A model generated the notes under the pieces. It had not been told where the DNA came from. It searched no databases and saw only the letters and a program-made list of their open reading frames with translations. 64,000 nucleotides of DNA from Mycocentrospora acerina (Eukaryota > Ascomycota > Dothideomycetes > Pleosporales), in assembly GCA_022701365.1 (NCBI GenBank), contig JAKUHH010000290.1:475417-539416 (forward strand), given 5' to 3'. Of this stretch, positions 44,805 through 56,996 are shown one piece after another. Each line of letters opens with the position of its first letter. Within the stretch, counting starts at the first letter, position 1. The position numbers and the translations under genes are program-made.

Positions 44805-47800
44805 ATGAGATTTTCTTGACAGATGCAACTACGACCGTCATGATCAATTGTTTCTGGGTTACGTGGCAATTTGTATATTTTCTTGGTATGGCGTTGAGAA
44901 TCTGCCCAGTCATCATCACCATACTCTGGGGAGGGGCACAGGCGTTACAGGGGACTATTTTGAAGGGGAACGAATGCATGGTTTCCTTTTTTTGCTAGAG
45001 CTCCGATTGACGGAATCTTCGCTGCTGAGGCATATGACATTGCAGTGGTGCGAGTGAAACGGAACTTGGAGGGTCTGAGATACCCGTTCGAGACCGCAGT
45101 GTGTCAGTAGTCACACAGCACATTTTTCCCAGGTTGATGAGAGATTTGCGTAAATGGTATCTGACTGGATACCATGTAGAAACAATACTGGACGTGAGTC
45201 CTTCATCCAAGATACACAAGCGCCTATTTCTTACTGTTTTCCGTGACGAATGAGCTGCATCTTGTTCTCCTCATTCATGCAGAGGTGCGCATACTGAGAG
45301 CCACATCTTTCAACCTAAATATTTTCAAGGTGAACCGCCACGATGGGGCACACTAGCCGGGCCGAGTGGCTCTTTGACACGACGGTCATTACTCACAGCA
45401 ACCTCGACACTGATATCATCAATCTGATCTCTGCCACAAATCGTTCATTTGAAATCCTCAATGGATTGTCTAATATGGCCGTGTGCTACAACGCTAAGAA
45501 CTATAAATTCGTGTTCTAGTGTTATCTGACCACACTGTTCTGATGCTCAATATTCTTTTTTCTGGGTCCTTTTGAATACCGCTTTTGCTACACGGATGCT
45601 GACCTAGAGACAGATACAACAGAGACATGAGTTATGATCACGGCTCTTCAGCAAGCGGTTTTGTGAAAAAGAAAGTTGCCAGATCCATTCATGTATGCCT
45701 CAAAAGGGCATACCGAAATCACTCGCTGCCACGGATGTTGCCACATCAACTCCAATACACACAAGCAGATATCCATCCTAACTTGAAATATTTCAGTCCG
45801 CCGACGTGAACTCATAACTACCAGCAGCTGCCCGTTACTCCGAGGTTAAAGCAAGGTCTCGTCCTGATATTGAGATTGGGACAGTTTCTTTGTCAGGGAG
45901 TCAGTCTATTGTACAGGTAAGGAGACTTGAGAACTGCGTTCACCACAAGAAGGGCAAACTAGTTGACCGGAGTGCCACACTGCGGGCAGCATTTTCCGGG
46001 AATCACCCAGACAGTATCCCCACGCTCAAGGCAGGCCGGGCAACGGCGGCCAGGAACCTAAAAATTATGAGTTACAACCTTCCATTTCCCGATTTTGAAG
46101 TGCTTGAGTTACCGGCATGGTTGTAATACCCTCTGCATCCCACATGTAAAGGACAGCAATTCTCTCAATGGGCATATGGATGCACATTTGTGTTAATTGT
46201 AAAACGTTTTACAAAGAGTTCTTATAGAATGGAAGATACGTAAGAAGAAGCGACTGTTGTGAATGAAGGTGTTTAGGCAAGCTGGGGAGAGACAGAACGG
46301 ATCGTTTGTTAGGTATCCGACAGGAAAAGAGCAACGCTTTATACACCTATCTAACGCCAGAAGCAAACTACACAGAGGCATGTCGTACCGCGTATAACGC
46401 CGTCTGTGGCGCGAATGCCATGATGCAACTTCCCGGACTGAAAAATCACTCTCTGCCTGTAACTTCGGCACGTACAAGCGGGCGCGGACCATTGTGATCA
46501 ACTTCCGACGGTAAGTGCAACAAACCTGTTCCCTGTGATCTCACCGGGCCGCTGGGTTGTCGTTAACGGATAGGCAATTACCTTACGATAGACATGGGAC
46601 GGAGAGTCGTTAGATTTGGTCCTTTCCCTCTTTAATGTGCCGGAGATCGTCCGAGCACTTATGTATGGAAAACACAGATTGCAGGGGTTGCGGGAATTTC
46701 TAGGTCATAGGACCAGCAACATGCGCCCTATCATTTTAGGACATCCTCGATGATGATGATTGTCGACTTTGCTGCAGGTACAAATCAAAACCGCAAACAA
46801 AATAAGCTCCAACTTTACCTTTTTTCTTTTGGGCCATTCTACGTCTCTTTCGCTTGGGTAGTACGCTTGTTATTGTGTCCAGCATAGAAGTAGATCTTAT
46901 AAAGTCCGGGCTTCTGTGGAACTAACGGGCAGCTAGAGCGCGTCGGAACCTCTTCTGACCATCACAATCTTTGTCGTTTTTTCGCATTTTTAAAATCTGC
47001 ACTAGGTAAGCCACATGCCAACGAGCTTCGGTCACATCGTCCCGCATTTAGCACGCGAGGCGAAAACCCACAAACATCTCGTTATTTGCGTGTGAAACAC
47101 ATGCTATCTAGCCTTCAAGAGGGGTGTTATCCTCGTAGTTGTCCTGGGGTCAGCCCCGGAAGGTTCCTTCTCGTATCATTTTCTATGGTCATTTGCTGAT
47201 CAGCACCATGGCGCTAGCAGCCGTTGTCGTACGACAAACTACTGCTGTAGATGTTTCACAACTCCCCTCCGGTCGGCGACACTGAACTAAGCTTTTCATC
47301 GTCTATTCGCAGTGCCTGCGCCATTGCAGCTTGCGTACACCTATCCTTGCATTTTTGCGTCAGCCATGCCTTAGTGTCCACATGTTTCCGGTTTCGAAAG
47401 TGGTGCTAGATGGCCGTGAGGAAGAATCTCCTCGCTTGGCAATGTATTTGCACCTTGCCTAGATGTCATAATGGTTAGAAAATAACTCCAACCTATTCGA
47501 CCCTGATGTGATCTCATCCTTGAGGTGTGAGTTACAACAACTCCTGCGGAACTTTTATACAGTTCATTTCCTCAGATTCTGCACCTCGAGTCGAGCAACT
47601 TTGGTCCTAGAAGCGAAAAGTCGCCATCTTGCGAATCACTGGTTCCGAGGTTATTACTGGAGTTTTACACCATCCTTGTACTCAACTGTACACCCTATGG
47701 ATTAGCAGACTTGATACCCAATCGGTTTTTGGACTAGATCGGGACTCGCCGTCGCCGAAATGTATAATTATTAAAGCCTGATAGACGTCGAATTAGCCAT

Positions 47801-50684
47801 CGGCACTTTTCTCGGCTTATTTCAGGCCGCAAATCATGAAGATCAAATACAAACCAACACAAAAGGATCTCGAAATATGGGGGCCAGGGGTTTCTGACGA
47901 GCTTCTAGGAACGGTTTTATCTAACAGAAAGATTATGTAACAGATATTTCGAAAAGTACTCGTTACTACAGCATTCCTTCCCAAACATGAAAAGTTACGC
48001 TTTCGGAGCAGTGAGCTTTTACGAGACCGAACACCGAGCAACAAAATCATGATCAGATACTGTTGCTTAGTAATCAAATTGTCAGAGATCGAACGTCAAA
48101 CGAAGCCGTTTGACCCAGAATCCTCCCGCCCCTATCCGATCAATCTCACTCACGCTCTCACCTACGCACCGACAGAGTTTCATGGAGCACTCTCCACGAC
48201 GTCTAATTGACCCGGGGAATGGGCAATACTCGCCTCAACCTTGTCTGTTAAGCTGACAATTAAGTCATGTGGGCGTGCAAGATATCAGATCATTTTGCTG
48301 ATCTTTTTTTATGTTGGCGGTAATAATGACAATAACTAATAAGCTAAAATCCATCCCGCAGTTTAAAAATGCCGTGTTTTAAATTTTGAGCTTTTGCCCG
48401 ATCAACGGCTTTTCCTGTAGATCGTTCAATTGTTTCAAGATCAAGTTGATGCTATGCTTGATAATAGTAGTAACGATCTTACTCAGCTTCTTGGATCGTG
48501 AAGTATGTGAGTGAGCTGTCAGTAGTCGTACCCAACCCATGGATTATCCTTCAATATTAGTCCCACAGATATTAACGTGACTCAAATTTTCAAGATTTAA
48601 AAATGTTCAGTGCTAGGTATTTGTAGCTCCATGATCTATGCGATTTACTCTACGTAACGTTACTACTCGACCGGGGCGGAGACTGCACAAGACCAATGAT
48701 ACCGTGGTCATTAAAATCCTATTTCGCTCACGGGCAGGGTTCGATTCTGAAATCTTGCTTTTGTTCGGTTTCTGAAGCATCTCTATAGTTATTAATAAGT
48801 TTGTGTGACGACGGAACAGAAACCTTATTATACAACCTAGTCGCAAAAATCGCCCAGAAAGTAAGATGTGCCAGAATTATTTGATAGACAGTATCTCTTA
48901 AGGCAACATAGCAGTCGCGAAGTCACTTTTGGGATAAACAAGAGCGAGTGTAACTTCGATTGCGCTAGTGATGGAAGTTTTGTGCAGCAGTATATGTCGC
49001 TTATTGCGCAACACCGTTCATCATTCTCGGTGTTGTGGTCCACAGAGCTTCAAACTTCCAGTCGCTTCCTGTCTATGCTCATGCAATATTGCAAAATGGA
49101 TTTGCGATGATCCTATATAATCGATCATTTCACACCCTCTTGAATGCGTGGCAATACAGACCTGCAGCATTTGGAGTTGCCCGAAAATGTAGCTTTTTTG
49201 GGGTCTTTTCCCACGTTGACTTTACGGTCATATCATTGCTAGTGCCTCATTTCCAAAGTATAACCTGGCTGGGCAAGGCATTGTCACACAAGAATTGTTA
49301 GTCCTAAGTAAAAGTCCAGTACCTACTCTATCAACAATGCAACGTTTAATAATCGGCTCAAACTCATCTCATAAACCACTGTAATGACCACAAAACTCAT
49401 CTACCGCCTCTATCCCTCGTCGGCCCGCAAATTGGCACATCGAGATTTGCATCGTCCAATGTGTATGCATCTTTCCTGCCTCCCGTATGAACCTCGATGT
49501 TTCACAAACAGAGTGTGCTCGGTATCAAGTAAGAAACAATGTAGGATACCACTAATGTGTACATGCATTTGTACAGTCTGCGGAGTCAGCACATGAAGTG
49601 GCTCGACAAAGTGCGTATTTATTACGAAATCAGGTCCAGAGATTCGACCTAGCTCTAAGTCACACGACCGAATTATAAGTTTCTATTCGTGACGTGAAAG
49701 TCGGACAATTGACGTGTATGGAGCTTGGGATGTACGATAAACATGCCCAAATTGCCATATTTTTTTTGATAACAATTGATTGTTTTTTTGGAAGAACATA
49801 ATCTGGTATTGCTATTGTGATAAAAGTAAGTAACATTCCGTGCCACCTTGAATAATTGTTCAATCCGTAACTGCACACTCATGATATTAAAAAAATTAGC
49901 CAATCATTCTTTCTTTTCTTTTTATATGATTTTCATCTAAAGCTCTCACGTCCCCGAAACAACCCACTCTCACTCTCCTCTCTATGCACCCAATCTATAC
50001 TTACACCTGCACCATTCTAATTTCCGATCCATCTGTCAGGTAGACAACTCGATTACACATGCGTCACATTTTGTGGTACTCTAATTCTCCCTGCCAACAG
50101 TTCTTTATCCGACTAGTACAAATTAGTCTCATCAAGATATGATTTTTTTTAATCTTATATCTACACGTGGAAGAGCAGGAATTTCGTCAAGTGTAGAATG
50201 AAGTAATTATATACCAAAAGAGATTCATTTGTAATCCTGCAGAACTTTTTGCTGATATGGTTTTTCCCCTGACGGTTTTGTTGTGTTTAGCCGTATGCAC
50301 TGTCATCGTTAAGCTAAGAAATATTAGCTGTGGCATGTCATGTACACATGACACATTTCAATTATACGCCTCCATTATCTAGATTGTTTGCGATGTGTTC
50401 TACTACGGTGCAGATTCCCAGCGCGAAAACTTTGACATACACTATAGCATTCCCCTACAGCATCTCAAGGTCTCCCTTTACCCCACCGATACTCCTTTCC
50501 CGGATACTTCAGTGACCGATTCGGTCTCAACGCGCTTTCCACTAGCCCATCTCCCTTTGTTAGTCGACGTCCCACAGGAAAAAGCTACATGCGCATCAGT
50601 CAGACTCCCAACCGCCACGAGTCTAAGGAAGAAGACGATAGAACTGCCGCAAAAGAGGGAAAGGTACGAGACAAGTCATAGCAA
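44805..50684. other. Gene desert, 5.9 kb
   Basis: The longest non-coding stretch in the window. No frame exceeds about 120 codons and none shows a domain. A 58-codon plus-strand frame starts with ATG at 45343 (MGHTSRAEWLFDTTVI) and short frames follow at 45627-45809 and 45890-46126 in other phases; together they could be remains of a broken gene but match nothing I know. No terminal repeats, transposase motifs, 5S rRNA or tRNA were recognised. Confidence 0.5.
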
Positions 50685-53329
50685 TCACGCCAGACTAACC
50701 GTCTTCCTGATGTACACCAGCAGTACGCCCTTTGTGATGACGCCATTAGAGTCGTAGAGATGAATCATGCGAACGCCAGGTTGCAAACGATCAAGGCGGA
50801 AGCACGCCCACGCTGCTAGATCGTCGCTGAGGCGTTCATCGTCCATGACTTTGAATCTGGAGGAAATTTTGTTAGTATTTGAGCTGTATGTACGTATGAG
50901 GCCGTTGGATTTGGTTAGCTAGATCCTTAATACGATCTGATGCATGCACAAGTGCCTTCTATGGACGAAAGCTATCTGGCGATGTACATTGCCGAACAGT
51001 CTTCATGGTGACGTGAGATGTGAATCTAACGTCGAATTTGATTTTATCCAAACGCTGTTGGACACCAGTAATAGAACGGGAGATGAATGGGTTAGTGACA
51101 GCAGGCCTATTTTAATAACGTGAGAAAGCGACGAGATGTCGCGGTTCAGAAGATCATAGTGTCGATATGAATAATGATGCAGCCTTGGTATTTTCAATGG
51201 TATCATCGTTGTGGCAGTCAAGGTGCGCCGTGCCGGTGCGTTTATACAGCCTTCGTGGCATGCGAGTTGTGCTAGGATCACTATACCTGCATATGTCCCA
51301 GCGTCGAATGTAGTTTTTTCTGCTTATTCCGGCGCGAGGAGGATACAAACCGAGAAGGTAATATCCATGGCGTTGCACATGACCTGCACATAAGAGGGTT
51401 GAATGAAATGATAAAACTTACCTGACAAATGTCAACTCCTCCGTCACACCGTGTACGCCTCTAAATTCAACAATCTCGCGTCCAAAATCAGGGTTCGTAG
51501 TTCTGCATGTCTTGGTCTTCACTTTGAGGTCGCCTTTACTTGTTCGACCGTCCCCAGTCATGGGGTCAGAATGGACTTCCTCGTGCCTCTCGACGTGTAA
51601 TTCGACCTTTACGTAAGGCTTCAAGTCATTTGGATCATCCTCCCCAGACGGTAAAGGGATGTCCTGACCCGCGAGAAATTCAATAGTCAAGTCGAGATTG
51701 TGACGCACTACTGCTGTGCTCTGGGTTTGCTCCTGACCAGCGCTACGATACCCTGTTGGCTTGAGGACCCATCCACCAGTGCCTGCAAACATAGCCTCGT
51801 TCTGCATCATACCACCATCCCAACGTTGCCAATTGAGAGCCACAATCTGAACACCAGCTCGCCAGAACATAGACGGCTTTAGATTAGACGAGGTAATACG
51901 AAGGCCCTTGGGATACGCTCGCATGAAGTAGTGCTTGTTGTGATTGAAAAGAGCGGCAGCATTTGTCTCGTGGACTTCCATTAGTGTTTTTTCAGAGAGA
52001 GAAAATATGTGAGTGGGTATGCTAGCCTCTGTATAGGTGTCAGCTATCCATTCGTGCATCGTACAACCTTCGATATTGGCATGTCGTGCTGATACCTATA
52101 GTCGTGTTCCGGCAAATGACAGTAGTTATCAACTTACCTGGGGCGTCAAGGCTCTTGAAATGATAGCCTCCAAAATATACACCAAGCTTCGATAGTGTCT
52201 CAATAACCTTCGGTTTCGGTGCTTCTGCTTTCTTCCCTGCATTAGGGCCATCTTCAGACTCGGTCTCAGTTGAGACCGCAGATTCAGCGCTTCGCGTCTT
52301 CTGCAATGAGGATGAGGGGGCTTGAAGAGTGGTTGGGTGTATTCCAGCAACCACAGGCTTAGTATGTGCACGCTTGACCTTGACTAATATTTTGCCTTCC
52401 AACTCCTTGAGTGTCGGTAGAGCAATGGAATTATAATCATGGGAAGGGTCAGAGAGCGGACCAACCAGCATATCTTTCCAGTACTCATTCATGAGCTCCA
52501 CCATAATCTCCTGCTGCTGATGACCCGCATGCACTTCGATACTCACAATGAGCGGCTGTTTTGTTACTTGGAAGGCATACTCCCTAATCGTAGCACATAC
52601 GGCTCGAAAAGGCATATCTGATGTTATTGTGTAGCCGTGATATACTCTCGGCTCTATTCTGGCAGACGAGTTTGATTTCCACGGCTCAATCTCCTGTCCC
52701 GACTTCTCCGCGGTTGTGTGCTCCTCCTCTTTGCTGCCAAACCGAGCTTCAAGCCTCTTCCGTATGCTCAGCCCTGTTCGTGACTTTTTCTCTTTCTTGA
52801 CTGTAGGTGCTCCGCTATTTAGTGCCTCTTCTTCATCAGAGCTCGAATCTGAACCATCGTAAACGTCAATCTCTACGCAGCGACAGCCTCGAAGTAGAAC
52901 ATTCTTGTATGCATCCACGCTTGAGTCACTTGACAGCTGATTTCCAGTTAAATAAGTGTTATGGCTTGAAGAGATGAAGTAGTTGGAAATCGGATAAGAT
53001 TCGTCGACGGGCTCAACAGGCTTCATGGTGTTTGCTGAGCCGGACATGAAGTAGTCTACAAAGTGCGGAAACGAGCCGTCTTGTAGTAGCTCTGCGTCTT
53101 GCTCTGAGCATTGCTGATGTTCGACAAACCACCGGGAACGTCCTTCTTTGGACTCAAATCTGTACTGCGCATCGAGCTCGGTATAAATACTTCTCAGGTA
53201 CTTGAACACAAGAGGAGATAGCGTATCGACGGCGCGGGCCTTGGTGGTATCTGACGCTACGCCTCCACCGGCCTGGAGTTGGGGTACGTCTAACTTGGGG
53301 ACGCCGAGCTTGGGATCGTGGGCTGCCAT
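50685..53329 (-). CDS. Phosphoinositide-specific phospholipase C, 3 exons
   Basis: Hydrolyses phosphatidylinositol 4,5-bisphosphate to inositol trisphosphate and diacylglycerol in calcium signalling. Exons 53329-52138, 52028-51422 and 50856-50685 give 656 residues. The X domain has the catalytic His123 and the calcium ligand Asn124 (ISSSHNTYLTGNQ), Glu153 and Asp155 (CVEIDVYDG) and the second catalytic His231 (YHGYT). The Y domain includes FWRAGVQIVALNWQ, and the C2 domain is split across the last intron (ELTFVR, then FKVMDDERL). A 65-residue insert rich in Ser, Glu and Lys separates Asp155 from His231, where animal enzymes have about a dozen residues. No PH or complete EF-hand region is visible before the X domain. 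The last intron, 565 bp, is unusually long here. Confidence 0.93.
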
Positions 53330-54032
53330 TGTGCGGGGAAGCTCCTGATGTTGCGGGGTTCTGGCAAAGTAAAAAAACGCCTATCGTAATGCTCGGGAAG
53401 TGTGTGAAGGATGGCAACAAGGTTCGGTTGCCTGGGTAAGGTGCAAATTGAGTGATAGTCTTGGCTTGGGGTCTCGGGTAGGGTATCTAGCCCAGTTCTG
53501 CTTATGTTTGTCAGTGCTTTGTTCTGCCGCTGCTTTTCCAGGCGGTGAGACGCTTAGGTGAGAAGGAAACATCTGACCTGGTTGCCCTGATAACGTCTAT
53601 GAATATGTAGTTGGTAGCTAAGCCTTTCACTCGAGCAAAACCAGGGGAATGGGCAGGAGCAGGGGCAGGAGCACGAGCACGAGCGGGAGCAAGAGTAGGG
53701 ACAAGAGCAAGAGCAAGTTCCACAGCCACAAGACGAGTGCAGCCCGCGATGCTGAAGTAGCTGGTCTCTAGCCCTGCCATCAGCTCATCTTGGCAGCCGG
53801 ATTGCCGTTTGATCGACCAATTGAAACATGGCAACAGTCGAGAACATGCCTGTTTGCATTGGTTGCACAACTGGGGCATAATGTTGTATGCGGGATCCTG
53901 ATTCTGTCGCGATACCTTGCGTCCCTTGGCGAGCATCGACGTCACCTCGGTTCAGGGTCCAGCTGAGGGTAGATGTCAACACTTTTCCAAGCACCCGCTG
54001 CAACGCATCTACGCCAAGCACGATTGCTCGCG
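53330..54032. promoter_or_regulatory. Divergent promoter of phospholipase C and cupin genes
   Basis: About 700 bases between two start codons. A 144-codon minus-strand frame at 53511-53945 encodes an Ala/Pro/Arg repeat produced by the hexamer tract below and is not considered real. Confidence 0.5.
53651..53717. repeat. Hexanucleotide repeat, gagcan units
   Basis: About eleven imperfect copies of gagcag, gagcac or gagcaa in a purine-rich tract. Confidence 0.85.
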
Positions 54033-54364
54033 ATGCCCCAGTCCCGCAGAGAGGCAGAGTCTGAAGTTCGTTCCTGGGGCTTCAAGCACGTCTTCACGTG
54101 GACGGACAGCGCGTAGGTCGTCGCCCCTTCCGCCCCGCGTATATCTCTGACCTCGCGCCTAGAAACGCGCACTATTCACCGCATGCTCACTCAGGAAGAA
54201 CGACCCACCTCGTCCTCAACGGCTCAATAACATACACCTACACCGACGATCCCGATGCGAAGAGAGAAACGATAGGCCCCGGTGCGAGATGGGACGTTGA
54301 TGCACGAAAGATGCATGAAGTTTGGGTCGGGCCCGAGGGCTGCACATATGTCATTGGCGAGTGA
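54033..54364 (+). CDS. Small cupin protein, 2 exons
   Basis: Exons 54033-54112 and 54163-54364 (50-bp intron, frame kept) give a 93-residue single-domain cupin. After a short start (MPQSRREAESEVRSWGFK) come the first cupin motif HYSPHAHSGRTTHLVLNGSI, with His residues placed for metal binding, and the second motif with DVDARKMHEVWVGPEG, where a single His matches the family's last ligand. The family covers many small metal-binding or non-enzymatic proteins, so no reaction can be assigned. It is easy to miss because each exon is short. Confidence 0.75.
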
Positions 54365-54975
54365 ATGCACACGTCTGAGATGCAACGGGAGTGCAGATAC
54401 AGAGTCAGATGGCCAAGGTCCAAAAATTATAGGGCCACCAAGACTGCGCCAGTTTACAACAAAAAATCGGTCATGGTCGCCGTTTACAGGTGATTGAATC
54501 GTCCTTGCCATACTTCTACTTCGTCTAGCGAAGCTCTAAAAGGAACACAACGGCGACAACAAATAATACCGCGTCCTTCCTTCCAAAGTTTCCAGACACC
54601 CACCCAAGTCGGATGGTGCGCGACCAGGGGCGGTCTACGTAGCGAGAAAGCAACTACGCGTATTCGCACTACCCTCGGTTTCCCATGGAAAGTTGACAGA
54701 GTAGGCACTGGAATGGGAAAATTTTGAGATGTATGTCGATGAATAACTTGTCGGAGAGGTATGACGAGCAAGAGAGACTTGCCTTTTTTTTAAGGGTAGG
54801 TTAAAGAGTTGGTGAATGTAATCACAATGGTGACATAAATTATGATGAGTTGAGAAGGGATCAATCGAACCCAATATTTGTTAGCTTGAAATTGAACCGT
54901 ATTTGTGCATAGACTCGAATTAGTGGTTAACATTGTGTTTATTTTTTCTTCCCCCTCCATCATATCACACCACTC
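54365..54975. other. Convergent intergenic region
   Basis: About 610 bases between the ends of the cupin and NUFIP1-like genes, with no supported gene. Confidence 0.5.
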
Positions 54976-56679
54976 TCACCCAAGAAATCTGCCACGCCCC
55001 AGATACTTTATCGCCTCCCTAGCCAACTCGTCATCACGCACCAATTCCTGCTCAACCATAACCTCAAATAAGCCTTTCCTCCGTTCCTCAGGATGCAAAA
55101 AGCGACATGAATGTCCGTATGCGCACTTCCCCACTCGTTTCCACTGTACGCAGACGCGTTTTTCGGGCTCAGGCTGTCTCAAGGGAGTAGGGGGTGGACG
55201 AGGGATGGTGATGGTTTGAAGGGCGACTTTGGTAGATTGCTGAGTAGGAGGTGCATCATCTTCGTCGTCGTCACTAGAAGAAGACGAGGAAGATGGAGAT
55301 GGGGGTTCAGAGGGTGAGAGGGCGGAGGAGGAGGAGAGGATAGAACTTCCATCGTCGTTGGAGTCTGTATCACTATTGTAGCCGAGGTTCAAGTTCATGG
55401 ATTTAAGTCTGTTTGTTGAGGAGGATGTGGCTTGTTTTGCGAGCATACTTTGGTGAAGCTTCTTGCGGAGGGCGGCGAGCTCTCCTTGTTTTTTACAAGA
55501 GAGCGAGACTTTTAGTTGGTGGTCTTTGTGGTCTTTGCTCTTGGTGTGAGGGATCTCATTGTTGGGTTTTAGTTGGTTGTCTCGCAACTTCGTCTTTTGG
55601 TCCCCTTTCTCTTCCTCCTGTTGTGATGGCTTTCTTTTGATTCTGTTTAAAAACTCTAGCTCGCTCGCCCGTTTCGTAGCAGCTTCTTGCGCCTTCTCCG
55701 CTGCTCTTTGCTGCGTGGGAAAGTTTCTTTTCCGATCCTTTCTCCATGCTGCCACCTCGGCTGGTGTTTGTAGTGATATGGATTCTCCTTCGTGTTCGAA
55801 TGCAACGCCCTCGAATTTGATCTTGTCTGCAAAGACGGCTTCCTCGTCGACATCCCCCTCGTCTTCGCTGCTTTCATCAGGTATTGAATCCTGGCCGAGG
55901 CCCAGGTACACCTTACGCCTGTTCTGTTCCTTCTTGTTCTCTACCTTGGGCATCGTCTGGCGTGCGTCAAACTGCGATGTAGGCAACGAGAAGCCAAAAT
56001 TAGGCACGGGCGGGGCGACAGCAGCTTTGGCACGTGGTGGCTTCGGTTGTGGGGGCTTGCGTTGCAGTTGCGCACTGTCGTCGCCGTCGTTCAACTTTCT
56101 CTTCTGACCTGCTTGCTGCGTAGGCGAGTATCGTGGCGCGGGCTGCGTATACGCGGGAGTGCTGGGCGCTGGTTGGGCCATGTGACTGGCAAAGGCGGCC
56201 AACGAATGTGCGCTAGCTGGGGTGTTGATAAATGCCATTGCGTGTGCAAGAGCGTCTGGCCCGATTGGTAGTTGTGTGAGACTCGCGGGTGGCGACGGGT
56301 TCGCAAAGAAAGGGCCATTCGTTTGCGCCGAGTCTTGCTGCAGATGCTGGCCATATCCTGCGTTCGAACCGCCTCGTGGGAGCCAGTCGCCTCTATTGTT
56401 CTGATTCCCACCTCTTGAATCGCCCCGTCCACTCCCGGCCCGTGAACCTGCATTGTTGCTTCCACCTCGGCCGCGTCCACCTCGAGAGCCTTCTGCAGAG
56501 CTGTTATTGCCGCGGCCTCTGCCTTGTCCTCCTCGCCCTCTTCCTCTTCCGCTGTCTCCAATTCCGCCTCCGCCTCGTCTATCGCTGCCACCTCTCTGGC
56601 TTGGGTATGACGGCTGAGCACTGTTTGGAACAGCCTTTGGCGGCGGCGGAGGCGGAGGCGGGAACTTAAATGATGTCAT
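54976..56679 (-). CDS. NUFIP1-domain protein with C-terminal CCCH zinc finger
   Basis: An intronless 567-residue RNA-related protein. Residues 7-14 are a Pro run and about 30-105 an RGG/GRGRG-rich region, as in RNA-binding proteins. The NUFIP1-type motif lies near residues 288-335 (ISLQTPAEVAAWRKDRKRNF), known from yeast Rsa1 and human NUFIP1, which assemble box C/D snoRNPs with the R2TP complex. A Ser/Asp-rich acidic stretch precedes a CCCH finger with Cys510, Cys519, Cys525 and His529 (spacing C-x8-C-x5-C-x3-H). Probable nuclear or nucleolar snoRNP biogenesis factor; this is inferred from the NUFIP1 motif. Confidence 0.87.
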   Translation of the reverse strand: MTSFKFPPPPPPPPKAVPNSAQPSYPSQRGGSDRRGGGGIGDSGRGRGRGGQGRGRGNNSSAEGSRGGRGRGGSNNAGSRAGSGRGDSRGGNQNNRGDWLPRGGSNAGYGQHLQQDSAQTNGPFFANPSPPASLTQLPIGPDALAHAMAFINTPASAHSLAAFASHMAQPAPSTPAYTQPAPRYSPTQQAGQKRKLNDGDDSAQLQRKPPQPKPPRAKAAVAPPVPNFGFSLPTSQFDARQTMPKVENKKEQNRRKVYLGLGQDSIPDESSEDEGDVDEEAVFADKIKFEGVAFEHEGESISLQTPAEVAAWRKDRKRNFPTQQRAAEKAQEAATKRASELEFLNRIKRKPSQQEEEKGDQKTKLRDNQLKPNNEIPHTKSKDHKDHQLKVSLSCKKQGELAALRKKLHQSMLAKQATSSSTNRLKSMNLNLGYNSDTDSNDDGSSILSSSSALSPSEPPSPSSSSSSSDDDEDDAPPTQQSTKVALQTITIPRPPPTPLRQPEPEKRVCVQWKRVGKCAYGHSCRFLHPEERRKGLFEVMVEQELVRDDELAREAIKYLGRGRFLG

Positions 56680-56996
56680 TTTGGACTTTGATACGACGGG
56701 CAGCGTTTTGTTACAGAATATCTTCAGGTGCTTCTGTGCGGCAGGACAGTAAAGGGGAGGTCACGGTGCCTGCAGAACTCGATGGACATTCAGCATAAGA
56801 CGCGACTCGGAGGTCCGGGCGGGAGAAATTCAAAGTTATCGATAAAGGATACACACTAGCGTCAACGCGTCGCTTTTCACGTGCTTCATCACGCTTTTCC
56901 ATCACCTTCAAACTGGACATGTCTCGATGACAACTTCCCCTGTGTCCTTCATGTTGATTCTTTCAACCATAGCATGAAGCTTTTAAGACTGCAATC
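56680..56996. promoter_or_regulatory. Divergent promoter of NUFIP1-like gene and RPC25
   Basis: 317 bases between the two start codons. Both neighbours act in non-coding RNA production (snoRNP assembly and Pol III), so co-regulation is plausible but not shown. Confidence 0.5.

Noticed and set aside
48600..48760. tRNA-like T-loop (ggttcgattc) near 48740
   Set aside because: The flanking bases do not form a T stem, acceptor stem or anticodon arm.
53511..53945. 144-codon minus-strand frame with Ala/Pro/Arg repeats
   Set aside because: Produced by the hexamer repeat; lies in the divergent phospholipase C/cupin promoter.
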